DNA of 64,000 nucleotides, taken from contig CM031857.1 in assembly GCA_018697195.1 (NCBI GenBank), positions 50,923,471 to 50,987,470 on the forward strand, written 5' to 3'. A program made the position numbers and the translations under genes. The notes under the pieces are model-generated. The model worked only from the letters and a program-made list of their open reading frames with translations. It made no database searches and was not told the origin of the DNA. Positions 24,129 to 36,300 of this stretch are shown here, piece after piece. The first letter of the stretch is position 1, and every line of letters begins with the position of its first letter. This DNA comes from Certhia americana (taxonomy: Eukaryota; Chordata; Aves; Passeriformes; Certhiidae).

Positions 24129-24247
24129 TTCATTCATTCATTCATTCATTCATTCATTCATTCATTCATTCATTCATTCATTCATTCATTNNNNNNNNNN
24201 ATTCATTCATTCATTCATTCATTCATTCATTCATTCATTCATTCATT
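24129..24247 (+). repeat. (ATTC)n microsatellite split by an assembly gap
   Basis: A perfect tetranucleotide ATTC repeat fills about 62 bases on the left and 47 bases on the right of ten N characters (24,191-24,200). The repeat phase on the two sides does not agree with a ten-base gap: a perfect array would need a missing length of 4k+1. The Ns are therefore a placeholder and the true array length is unknown. Confidence 0.97.
24191..24200. other. Assembly gap (10 N)
   Basis: Ten N characters stand inside the ATTC array. The position and the round length suggest that short reads could not span the repeat and that a fixed placeholder was inserted. Confidence 0.97.
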
Positions 24248-24778
24248 GTCTAATTGCTAGATCTCTTTACTAATGTACATTCCAATTCCTTTACTTCATT
24301 TTTTTTGGCCTTTTGTATTTTTACATGTATTTATTTATTTTAAGCATTTTTCTTTTCTCATTTTTCTCTCCTTTCTGTTTTTTTAATTGAATTTATTCTC
24401 ACTGCTTTTTCAGATCTTATCTCAAAGGCTGTATTTTCTAGATTGTTGATGCTTTGTGTCCATTCTTTTAAGAGATTTTGTGCTCCAAGGAAGGAAATGT
24501 ACACCATTTGATACCTAGGCATCACTGACTTATGTGGAAAAACTTCATATTTTAAACATATGAAGCATTTGCCCATTCACAGATTCACGAGGAGCTGTCT
24601 AAAATCGTGCAACCGATGATCCTGTCTATTGGAGGACTTCCTATTTGGTTGTTCGGAATTAAATATTAGCTTTTCCACAACACATATTTTACTTCACAAG
24701 CTACTTTTGAATTCTGTCTCCCAGTGTGCTTGAATGTGTGATTCCAGCGTGTATGAAGGCTTTGGTATGACCTAATTG

Positions 24779-25109
24779 CAACTTTCCATAACCTGAAGGG
24801 AGTCTGCAGGAGCAATGGAGAGAGACTTTTTACAAAGGCATGTAGTGACAGGACAAGGGGGTTGGGTTCAGATTGAAAGGGGGTAGATTTGGATTGGTCA
24901 TTAGGAAGACATTTTTAACTGTGAGGGTAGCAAGGCACTGGAACAGGTTGCCCAGAGAAGCTGTGAATGCCCCATCCCTGGCAGGGTTCAAGGCCAGGTT
25001 GGATGGGGCTCTGAGCAACCTGGTCTAGTGAAAGTACCCCTTCCCATGTCAGGGGGTTTGAAACCGGGTGATCTTTAATATCTGTTCCAACCCACACCAT
25101 TCGATGATA
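24779..25109 (+). mobile_element. CR1 LINE, 3'-end fragment
   Basis: About 330 bases run through the CR1 3' region in the expected order. Near 24,820 is the phrase GAGAGACTTTTTACAAAGGCATG. It is followed by AGTGACAGGACAAGGGGG, GGCACTGGAACAGGTTGCCC (about 24,930) and CCCCATCCCTGGCAGGGTTCAAGG. It ends with TGTTCCAACCCACACCATTC and a terminal ATGAT. It is 5'-truncated, in plus orientation and moderately diverged. It lies only about 530 bases after the ATTC array and has no intact coding sequence. Minus-strand open frames across it are incidental. Confidence 0.93.
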
Positions 25110-28100
25110 ATACACAAATATACAGTGTATCCCAGCATCATTAATGAAAATATTAGTACTATCAAAGTTTGGAACAGACATATTCTTCCCTTACCCACTT
25201 TTGGGGATGTCAGTATAGACAGTTTGTCCCCTTTTGCATATTAACTACCCACAAAGTTTGTGAAATTTTTGTAAGAAAAAATTGAAGTTATTCTTGACAA
25301 GTTGATCTGGGTGGCTATATAATTCCTTGTTCTCTTTTGCCATTTTTCTGAAATTTGGTATTGAAGCAGCTGGTCTGTTAGTCCTTTACTCCTTCATTTC
25401 TCACTTCTGAAATAAAAGATTAGTTATCCTATTTGGGTTTAAAGGTAAATGCTAGCAACTTGGGGTTTATGTGACCCATTTTTTAAAGTCTTCCTTTATG
25501 AACTACATTCAAGCCAGCCAGCTCCTAACTTTCTTAAATATGCCCTGTCATTTTTTTCTCCCTGGTTTAGTTGCCTGTTTTCCAGTACTGCTAAAAGTGT
25601 TTGCTGCCTGACAGTTCCCTACACAATGACTTGGTGAGGACTGACAGGTAAAGGCATGAAACACTTGACCAGTCTCAGTATCACCTGAAATTCCTATTGA
25701 GTAGCAGACTGACTCTTTTCAACTTTTTTGCTTCATTAAAGGCATTATTACCTTTTGTGTTCTTTGTTGATTACATCCTTTTTCTTGCCTTATCTTTCTT
25801 ACCAAGTTCAAGTTATTACATTGCACCAATATTTTGTGGAACCAGCCACCCATCATGTTAGAACTTTCACCATTTCCCCTTTCCTTCTTACCTTGAGATA
25901 AGTTATCTGAATGAGGATGAATATCTACATACCACATGGAGATTACACAGATGTTTCAAATTCACTGTCTTGGAGACGGTATCTGTGTTATAGTAACGAA
26001 TCTTACTCAGAGCACTTTCGGGCTATAAATTATACATATCTTTGATCAGCAAAAATTGCTGTAGAGCTTGTTAGAGATTACTGGTGCCTTGTATAGTAAG
26101 ACATGCTCATGAAAAGTTGGGAAATAGATTTGGCATAAACCAAAACTGGTTAAACAGGGGAGGATTTTTGATTTGTTTGGTTTGATAATATTTGCCAAGC
26201 ATCTCAATTCAAGTAGAGAGGATTATGTAAGTCAGTTAAATGTTAAATAAATATTTAACTTACTTAACACAGAAATATACTCTGTGTGATGGTCTAATTT
26301 ATTAGTGTTTGATTTCCTAAATCATCTACATCCACTTTCAAAGGTGTCAATTTGCTGTATTTAGGAAGTCCTCTTCAACTTACTATTTTTGATTCCTACA
26401 AAATTACTTTTTCTTTTATAAACAGTTTTTTCCCACAAAATCATTGATAGAAGATTTTTTGTTATTTTTTATTAATTGTATTTACTTTCATAGGTTTTAT
26501 GTTGTTGATTTCCATTCTATAGAACTTGAATAAAGAAAAATGTTACTGTATTTATCAAATGCTATTATGTTTTTTTTATACTTTATTTCTCTTTTTTTTT
26601 AGCAACTCAGTAGCATGTTTGCTATTTAATTAAGTGGCAAAGGTTTGAAATTTTTATCAGTTCCTTGTCTGTGAGCTAATGAGGCCTTTAAGCTTCTGCC
26701 ATTAAAATCACAAATCCATTTGGTAATACCCGGGCCTTTATTCTTAATGTCGGATGCTCAACAAGATTTCTAGTCTCATCAAGTTGTCCTCCCCCCCTCC
26801 CCCCCATTCACAGCTGGAAACAAATGTGGAACAGCATTAGCTGAGGGAATTTAATTTGGCACAGTGTGCCCACATTCAGCAATGTGGCAAGAAAGGATAG
26901 TGATGGGCACATCCATGAATCAGAGGGCAAAAGTCATTACAACATGAGGAAAGACCAAAGGAATTTGACATGTCTGCTGTAGCAGGCAGTAGACAAGAGG
27001 ACAAGCATAATAAGAGGCTGTCATTAGATCAAAATTTGTAGTTTTTATAACTTTATACCGCTGGAAAACTATTGCACTTTAGTCTGAGATAGCAGGAGCT
27101 CATGTTCATTTAGCTACAGGAGTATTTAGATCTCATTCATTCTATCCTGTCACTCATTCAGAGAACTTACAGGTTCATTTTGTGTTTTTCCAGCTACTTG
27201 AAGAGATGTAACCACAAACTACTCCGACACAAGCTGCTTTGAACCCAACCTCCTTTTGTACAGCTCCAACCTTAATGCTCCAACTGCTAAACATAAGCAT
27301 GAAAATGACCACAGCTGGTAGCAGAGTCACTTTCTTGGCTGCTAGTTAAAGCTGGACATGTTTATCTCATACCTTGAAATGTCTTGCCTTCCCAAAGCAT
27401 TCGTCTTGCTTGGACCTGTTTAGCAGTTTATTTAACTGTTACCCCAAGACAATGTTATAAAATTCTGATCTAGAATTAAGTCACACTAAGAGACAGAATT
27501 GGATCTAGAAGGGGAAGGAGAATCATTCTTGGAAGGGGGTGACAAAGTGTGGTTCATGCAGCACTGTGTATGCTGTGTAGAGCTGTACCGGCAGAGATAA
27601 ATGAGACTCGGTGAAGAATGGGAGATGTGGACAAGAGAGAAAGAAACAGAGGAAAGAAAGGTACAAATGGATTACTCCATGAACTTTACTGAATTACATC
27701 AGGATTGGATTAGACCTATCTTGTGGTGAACTCATCATATAATGGAAAAACTTTGTTAAAATCAAAGCTCTCCAAAGGTTACTACAGATATCAGTTTTCC
27801 ATGTCACAGTTCTGGAGGTTTGTAATTCCCCTTTACTTCCAGAAGCAAAATAAAGAGTCTCCATCACTTAAAGTCTGTTTCCATTACCTTTACTGCTTAT
27901 AAAGTCATTTGCATTGCTTTTTTCTCTCTGGGCTCTTGGTTGTGTGAAGCATTCTTTGCTCTATGATGTTTGTACGAATAACACAAAGATGAGAAGCAGA
28001 TTTCTTTCTTTGGATTAATTAGGAGGCCTTTCAACTTATTTTGTAGCACTTTTAAGAAAACTTTCACCTCAACAATAACTCTTATTTTTAGACTAAAATG

Positions 28101-31100
28101 TACTGTAGAGAACTTTTCTGTAACTGAAACTGAATTGGGGTGCTGAACACTGCCAACTTTCCAAAATCTAAAGAAAAGTCAGGTACATTACTTGTTGGCT
28201 TGTCCTGCTCACATAATTCCTGTCAGTACACTTTTAACAAAATTTCCTTGGAATATATTCTAATGTGCTGTAAATCTTAAAGGTTATAAAAAACCCATAC
28301 ATTGATCATGGAAGTAAGATCGTGCAAACTATGGAGAACAAACTTGTGTAGGCAGGCCAGAGAACAGAAAAGGGTGCATGCAATTTTCCAGATATTGCAT
28401 TTTCATTATTCTACATAGTACTGAGGGACGTTTAACAATATCCTGTAATGTGCACTAGTTTCCAGAGATGGCTTTCTGCTCTGAAATTATTCAGCAGGAC
28501 CATTTCTTAACTTTTCCCAGATTCTGCTTCCTGACTGTTAGTCTGTTTCACTGTGAATTTATTTCATGGTTCTACTGAAATTCTGCATTTTTGGGAAAAA
28601 AAATCTGTTTGTTTAGCATTATTAATGTAATGGTTATACATTTCCCACAGGGGCGATTGAATGTATCAGGAAGACTTGTTGGAGACTGTAGTCTAGTCTT
28701 TGACCTGTGTAATATTTCTTAAACTAAGAGATGGCAGCAATATATTACTTATAGACTTTAGGAAACCAGCCGAAGAATATTTTAAATATTCTTGCTGAAA
28801 AAAAAAAAAAGAAGTGGTGAAAGGATCATCAGTTTTTAATGGAAACTGATAGGGCATATTGGCAAATGGGACTGAACTCAAAGGATTGGACAAATCAATT
28901 TTTTGCCACAAGCCTTGGTCTCTGGCCAATTAAAGCAATGTTCTTATATGATTAAGAATTCCAGTTGCCTCTGATGGGTTGCTATGCTGAAACTGACTAA
29001 CCAAAAATTAATTCTTTTAATCCTAAACCAGGAAATTTAACTTAATAAGAATAGGATCAGAATGTTTTCCAGCAAAGGTGACAAAATCAGACCAGTTTCT
29101 GTGCTATTGTGACACCTGAAGACTCTGATGCTGATACAGAAAAGTTCCTATCAAAAAATAATGCCTGCACAGGGAATTAGATCTCTTGAACAAAATTATT
29201 ATTGTGACAAAAGGAGTCTCAGTTGCATGCACCCTTGCAATGATGTCTTCAGCTTGATGAGGTGAGTTTCACAAATCACTTTTCTGTTCACTTGTCATAA
29301 CCCAGCTGGTCATGGTCCTTCATACCAGTCCAGGTCATACATAACTACTTCCTGTAGATTATCTAAACTACATAAAAATATCTAAATATCCTAACTATCC
29401 AAAAAACAGTCATGCTTCTATTGACTGTTTATAATTACCTATCTGTGCACTGCATGATCAATTATGTTGCTGGAATTGCCTGGGAATCTTTGTGAGACTA
29501 AACCCAAGATGGTTATCAGTACATTAAAGCATAAAGCTTGGAATAATACAGCAGGACCTAATAGGCAATTTGCCTAACATTTCTACCTGAAGAACTCCTG
29601 TATCAGTCACTCAAACATTTCAGAAGGTGGTGCAGAGTTCTACCAGTCACCTATTTTTAGGTTGATCTATTGTCTGAGACAATATCTCTTATTATTAAGG
29701 CCCTTACCTCTTCTAGGTAGATAACTAGCTGAGGAGCTTCTGGACCACTCAAGAAGTTACTGGCTTGGATGAACTGGATATTCACACAGATACAGTCCTA
29801 ATGCTTAGCCAGACAAGGGTTTCAACTAAAGAAAAACCTTGAATTTCATGCTTATAAATCACTGGCAAGTTCAATTCCATACCTTTTGAAATTTGTGTGA
29901 AGTGGAAGATTAAATGCTGTGAAGACTGAACTAAATGTAGTTTTATGGTTGTGCTGGTGAGGAAACTATGGAGTAAAAGAAACAACAGCAGGTATCAGAA
30001 TATTTATAATGGGGGATAGGGTCCTTGCAGCCCTAAAATAAATCAAAAAATTCTGGCAGGAATGGGCTTGACTATCGAGTAATTCAGAGGAAGACAATAG
30101 GAGCTTGGGCAGTTAGTGACTCTGTTGGGTCATGTTTAAGTAGTATGTTTAGTTATGTATACCTAGTAATTAACAGATTTAAGTGAAGTGAGAAACAGAG
30201 AACAGACTACTTTGCATCAGCAGCAAAACTTGTGATCTCAATGTGTCTAACTCAAAGCCAGGGGAAAATTCCCATGGACTCAGTGACTTTTTAGGCATTC
30301 TTGTTTTGTTATATAAACAATGAGAACCTGGTGCTGAGTCCTCACACACTGCACTGCTGAAAATATTTTGTCAACTATTCTGCTTCCATTCCAGTTATAG
30401 AGAATTACCCTAATGTTTTTTTTCTCTTTTTGTTCCCATAAAACTTCTGCCTTGAGCTGAAGTGCTAAGGGTAAGCATCTAAATTTGTTAGTATGGTCTA
30501 GAAGGAACAGCAAGTGAGAAAAGATGGACTGGTATCCTGCCCACCAGTACAAATAGGAAACGGCTCTCAGTAGTTCATGACTGGGCCCAAAGATATTAAA
30601 ACAAAACTTGGCCATGTTGGAAACTTCTGGTAAGTACATGACAACAGATTTAAAATGATTCAAGAGACTAAATATGCTGGCCATCATAAGTAGGCTTCTG
30701 TCAGGCTTCCCTGTGCTCCAAACCCAGCAGCTTGACAAATACAAGTAATATTCACGTGAGTTGGAGGGTTGTCTGAGTCACAGGCATGTGGATTAACCAT
30801 GTGTTTTTGGTTACTAGCTAACTCGATTTCTGCTATCCAGTTGGCCCATTTCACTAACAAAAGTTGAATCCTGAATCCTTTGCCATAGAGGACCAAACTT
30901 CTACATATGTTCCATCTTCTGATGGACAGTAAGAGAAGGAAAAAAATGCAGTGAAAAATCGTATCCAGTAGACATTATTCAATAGGCCATCTGGCTTCCA
31001 GATTCATATGGTATGCTTTCCCTACATCAGAAGTTGAACTGCTTTTAGCATTCTTCATCAGCGTGTTTGTAAAATCAAGGGCAAAATTTTTGGCCCATTG

Positions 31101-33091
31101 TATTACTTTAACATAGCCACAGGCAGAAAAAAAATAACACTGTAATTTGCATTTGTCTACATCAGGAGTTCAAACTGGAGTCATAGCCAATCAACATGGA
31201 AGCATCCATCACTGACTTAGGGAGACTCCCTAAGGAGTTCTGTGAGGTTTAGGAGTTCTATTTCTAGCACTTAGCTGTGATATAATATACGTTGGAGTTT
31301 TGATCTAGCACAAAAGGTGCTTGCTTGAAGGTCTGCGTCAAATATTGCACACAATTGGACCCCAAGCATTAATGCCATCTTAGCACTGAATGTCCCTGGT
31401 TCTGTGCTGACTCTGTGCAAGGGGGGATGAATTTCAGAATGAATGAAAACATAAACAAAAGGTGGATGAAAACTGGAGGAATGTGCTGCTTGCTATAAAA
31501 AAGCACCACAATTTCTTCCATTATTTTGTTTTTAACTTGAAAAAAGCAGCATTTTCAAACTGAGGACTGAACCAACCTCTCTTTCTTAATTTCATCTTAA
31601 TACCCACTCCACAGATTAGTAATTTCTGCAAGTAACTTTTATGTGATTGGAACACTGAAAGAACTGTTCCTTTCAAGAATTCTCACTAGACCTATGAACT
31701 CAGTAATTATGTTTAATACTTTTCATTAGAAAACCCCATTTCCTTTTTGACAGGCCTGGCAGCTTGTTCCATATTTTGAGTATATTCAGTGCTCCAGAAG
31801 GCCTTGATTTGCATGGGTGGAGTTAGAGAAATTCTATTAACTCATTTTAAAAGAACTCTAAGGAATATTTGCAAACTTTGAAGGGGTTTTCTGTTAATTT
31901 TTGGTTTTCTCTTTTCACTCATTTAGTTTCTTGCTTAGTTTCCAATAAATGACACTTATTTTGGATAATTTAAATATTCAAATTTATTTTTTTTTAAACA
32001 ATGTAGATAGGGAAATCAAATAAATGTACACAATACTTTATACCTGAAAAGCTTTAAAGCAAGGCCGACAATTTTATTGATCTTCCACACAAGATCCCAT
32101 GCTACAAAATGAAGATTGTTCTGAAGACAGATTGTTTCTATACACATAGACACAGAGAGAAAATAGACTATTTTTTTATCCTTTATAAGAGTACTCAGGG
32201 AATAAAATTTCTGATACTTAGGTCCAATGTGTGTTCATTGACTTTTTTGTTCTGGTGTGTTCAGTAGCTATATTGTATTTGAGTGTCCTTTACGCTGTCT
32301 CCGTCTTAAAGATTTCATGTTTGTATGAAACTGGACCCCAATGAAAACTTCATACTGTAAGATCACTTGCCCTATCAACTGCCTCTCTTGCTGGTGGGAG
32401 CAGAGGTTACATATATACTATTTTAGCTGTCTGTATTTTATCTAGGTCTATTTTGTGTGTTGTTACACCATGAATGCTGCTCCTGATATTGAGAATAAAC
32501 TGTATTTTACTAAGCTAAGGCACTAAATAAGGGCACCCTAACATTAAGGTTCACTTACTAAACTAAAACTTGTGACTTATTCTGCTTCACATCCTAAGTC
32601 AGAGGTTAATAGAGCACAAAGTGAAGAGGTGAGGTTTGCTCTACCTGTTGAGGTGACTGAGGGTTAGAAGAGGTCAGATCATTGTAAGAGGTATCAGCAT
32701 CTGTTAGAAAAAGGGATTATTGCTGCGAGCCCTGTGAGGTCCCTCCTTTCTTTGTGTTGTATTTATCAGCTTCCCCCTGCCCCACTCCAAACCTGCAACT
32801 AGATCTACATGAGTAATGGAAGTGGGAAAAGGAGGCATGAGCAATAAAATGAGTAAATATTTCCTAAGACAAAGAGCAGAGGTTTTCTTCTTTAGCCTTG
32901 GGGCTAAAGCAGTATAATCTACAAAAATGCCTCAGAAAATCTGTGAAGTGGCTCTCTAGTTATAACTGCCAGTGGCAATGAGCTGCTGTGGATGCAAAGC
33001 AGCTTCCTGAAAGCTGCTAGCACTGGTCTGAGGGTTAGCAGAAATGTTACTTAGAAGTTAAGATAGATGTTGATCTTTTTGACTTGAAATG

Positions 33092-33097
33092 CCCCCT

Positions 33098-33134
<37 letters not shown>
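33092..33134 (+). repeat. C-run fused to T30 homopolymer
   Basis: A 13-base stretch of C with one T (33,092-33,104) passes directly into 30 consecutive T residues (33,105-33,134), giving a 43-base pure pyrimidine tract. The homopolymer length is liable to sequencing error. Confidence 0.9.
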
Positions 33135-33285
33135 CCCAGTGCTTTTACCATGTGTTTCAGGGTGATGAGAAGCAAAGAAGTCTACATTTTGGGTCTGTGA
33201 TGTGTCCTAAATCCTGCCCTCTCAGGGCTGTTGTGTATGTGAATCATGGAAAGACATGAATCATAGCAGCTATCCTGCACCAGTC

Positions 33286-33325
33286 ATTGATATAAGGAGA
33301 TATATATTGATATAAGGAGATATGG
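33286..33325 (+). repeat. 20-bp tandem duplication, two copies
   Basis: The unit ATTGATATAAGGAGATATAT occurs twice head to tail, with the last two bases changed to GG in the second copy. It looks like a recent slippage duplication. Confidence 0.85.
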
Positions 33326-36300
33326 GAGGGTGATAAGATAGACAAGTACAGGGAACCATTGCTTATGCATCCAACATGAGATCTTCTTGCTCAACAAAGA
33401 CTGAAATTCAAATGCTGGATGAGTAAATCAGTTATATATAAAAAGTGTTTTTAAAGATGTAGTGAAAATTTTGGAGATTCAGTGAAAATATCACATATTT
33501 ACCATTCACATACTCCAGAATCGTGGAGAAAAAAGTGTTAAGTTTTGCAGAAAAACAGAGGCAAAAGCTGCAAATCTGCTCTGTGAACTCTGATCTGCTG
33601 AGGTAAAATGCAGGGATAAAGGAGAATGTCCCCTCTCTGAGGTGCTACGTGGACTCCTGTGATCATGAGTTCAAGTGGTCTTGTTGCTCTTTTCTCTAGG
33701 ACCCACGATACTGTGTGAGTCAGTGCTCTGAGTACAATGTGGGCAGCCAGGGCAGTGGAACAAACAGTTACGAATGAGTTCTGCTAATTTCACCAAGATC
33801 CCAGGATACAGTGGAGATTATGTATTTTAGAGTTATCCAAATAATGCCCAAGGATATGAAATCAGGAAATGGATTAAGTTTTGTATCTGAATTTGTAGAA
33901 CATAATTCTCTAAAATGAGAGAAACTTGGTGCATGGAGTTGTAACAAAGAAGTCTTTAGAAAATACCGATTCTTTATTCTGATAGTTGAAAATCACTACC
34001 TATAATACAGGACCATGAAGTATATGTACATAGATTTGTTTTGTGTCTCTACTTTAAAGATTTTTAGAATGAATCTTAATTTTTTTAAAGTTCTTTTCAT
34101 CTGTCTGCCCATATTTCAGTCTTTTTTCACACTCTGGAACAGAATGGAGTACACTGCCTTCTGTATTCATGTGTGTGGGCTGAGAAGTGTCAATGTCATT
34201 TTTCTTATCCCATTGAGACAGGATGAGTTGAACCAGAACTTCCTCAGAATTTGCTTATATCATTGTTCATGTAGGATGGCTGATAATAGAAATTCCTTTC
34301 CAGAAGGGCCAAACAGGAAAACAAACCTCTTTGCAATTATGCAATGCTCACATGGGAAAACCAAAGCCCCTCTGTTTGTGTTGCTTCTCAAAGCAAGGAA
34401 AGATCCATCCACTAAGGGGAGGCAGAAGTCTCTAAAATTTGCATTATTAATGAATGTCATTTAAATTCAAAAAAGGAACTTAAACCCGAAGATTCCTCAG
34501 TAAAAATGAAATATTTTTTCAGAGAAGTGTACGTTCTTTTAGAAAAAAATATTTTTCTGCCAAAATAAAAAAAACCCACCTAATAAAAAATTCCCACACG
34601 TGATGATTTTTGTTTTACTGTCTTCCTATCTAAAACCAAAGCATTAAAAAAGCATAATATCAAACCCTTTTTCTTGCAGATAGCAGTAGGCATGGAAAAG
34701 GTAGATAGTTGGTTGCTGACAGCAATTCATTATGAAAACAAAAAATCCAGTTATTCTGTCCACCCTATAGGACCTGCGAAGGTTTGCTGCATGCTGCAGC
34801 TGCTGAAGGACTGGAAGGTGTACATGGGAATAGACAAATAGTTTCATTATCAACTGTATCTCTTCCGCTTCTCACAGGATGCCTCTGAGTTAGAGCAGCA
34901 AGAACTAGCCTATCTTTTTGGGGTGAAATTCCCTTTTTTTTTCAGTTCTGAGGTCCACAGGCTTTCTGAGTTGCTTAAATTTGCATTGTCTTTGTGTCTT
35001 CATTCAGATCCCTCCCAGACACAACATAATGATCAGGAGGATGGTGTCAAGTATGTCTGAAATTTACTCCTGTTGCAATATGGTTGAAAGCTGAGGAACC
35101 ATTTTGTGCTGGATGCACGCTCCAGGGAAAATTCTGCATGATAGTGGAGCCTGCGCAGCTACAGCATGAAATACTCCTTATGCCTGGAAGCAGATAGTAA
35201 GCACATATTTTGTAAAGTTCCCATTGTTGTAGAGTCAGAAACACACAGCTGCAGTCCTTTCCTTTGAGACATCTCCAAAAGGAAGGAAAAGCCTGTTCAT
35301 TTCACCATGATGGGCACACAGTGATATATTCCCATTGGTTCCAAGAGCTGCAGTGTCTGACATCTTTCCCACAGAATCAGAAAATGCTCATCTAAGCAAA
35401 ATTGCAGCCCACCACTTGTTGAGAACATCTGTGAAATTAAGATAGCAAGTAAAAATTCTGGAAGGAGACTAAGATGCAAGAGCAACAAAAGGATTTGCAA
35501 GAGGATTAGACGCAGATACCAAAAGTAATTTCCTCCTTCTCTACAGTGGAGCTATTGCTTGAATAGAGTCAATTTAATTATTAAACCTGGCTTTCGTTCT
35601 TACAAAGATTTCAGAATATTTCTAAATGACTGTTCTCTGAAAACATTGAAGTATAAATACAGCATCCAGTGCAGATGTGCAACAGTACTTTTAAATGTGG
35701 ATGTATTTTTTTGTGGTGTGAAAAATGGGGGAACTATATCACTGCTGAATGTCTTTCATCTGCCTTTAGCTTTGCTTATGCACAGGTGACACAGACAGCC
35801 TGATCCTGTCTGCAGTTGAAGTCTCAGTCACCCACTGAAACCATCAGGAGTTAAAGGTGATGTCAAGGTGTGTCTGAGCAAAACAATAAAGATTTTTTAT
35901 TAAAACGTATATGTCACTGTATTTTTTATATATTATATATAGCACAATATTAAAGGTTAAATGTGTTTATTTCCCAGGAAAGCCAATGGGAATTAAGGTG
36001 CTGGATAGTTCCTAGATGTTTGTCTGCTGAGATTTTTGTTGAGCTCTCTGCCCCTCCACCCCCACTGATCTTAGCAGAACAGAAATTCAGTATTTCCTGG
36101 AGTTAGGATGTTTTATTACCCCATATTAATATATGTCTTTAAAAATGGTGGGAAAGCTCAAAGTATTTTCAGCTGTATCAAATTTGAGTAATATCTCATT
36201 GCCATGTAGACTATAGGGGAGTTGAACTTGAGCCTGGTGCAGTCAGTGGACAGGCTCCAGCTGAATTGAATGGGCTTTGGGTCTGGTCCAGAAAGGCAGT

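Larger units (their letters stand above)
20691..24778. other. Gene-free unique DNA
   Basis: About 4.1 kb without a recognisable gene. A 103-codon minus-strand frame at 22,283-22,594 has no features I recognise. The only clear repeat is the ATTC microsatellite at 24,129-24,247. Confidence 0.65.
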
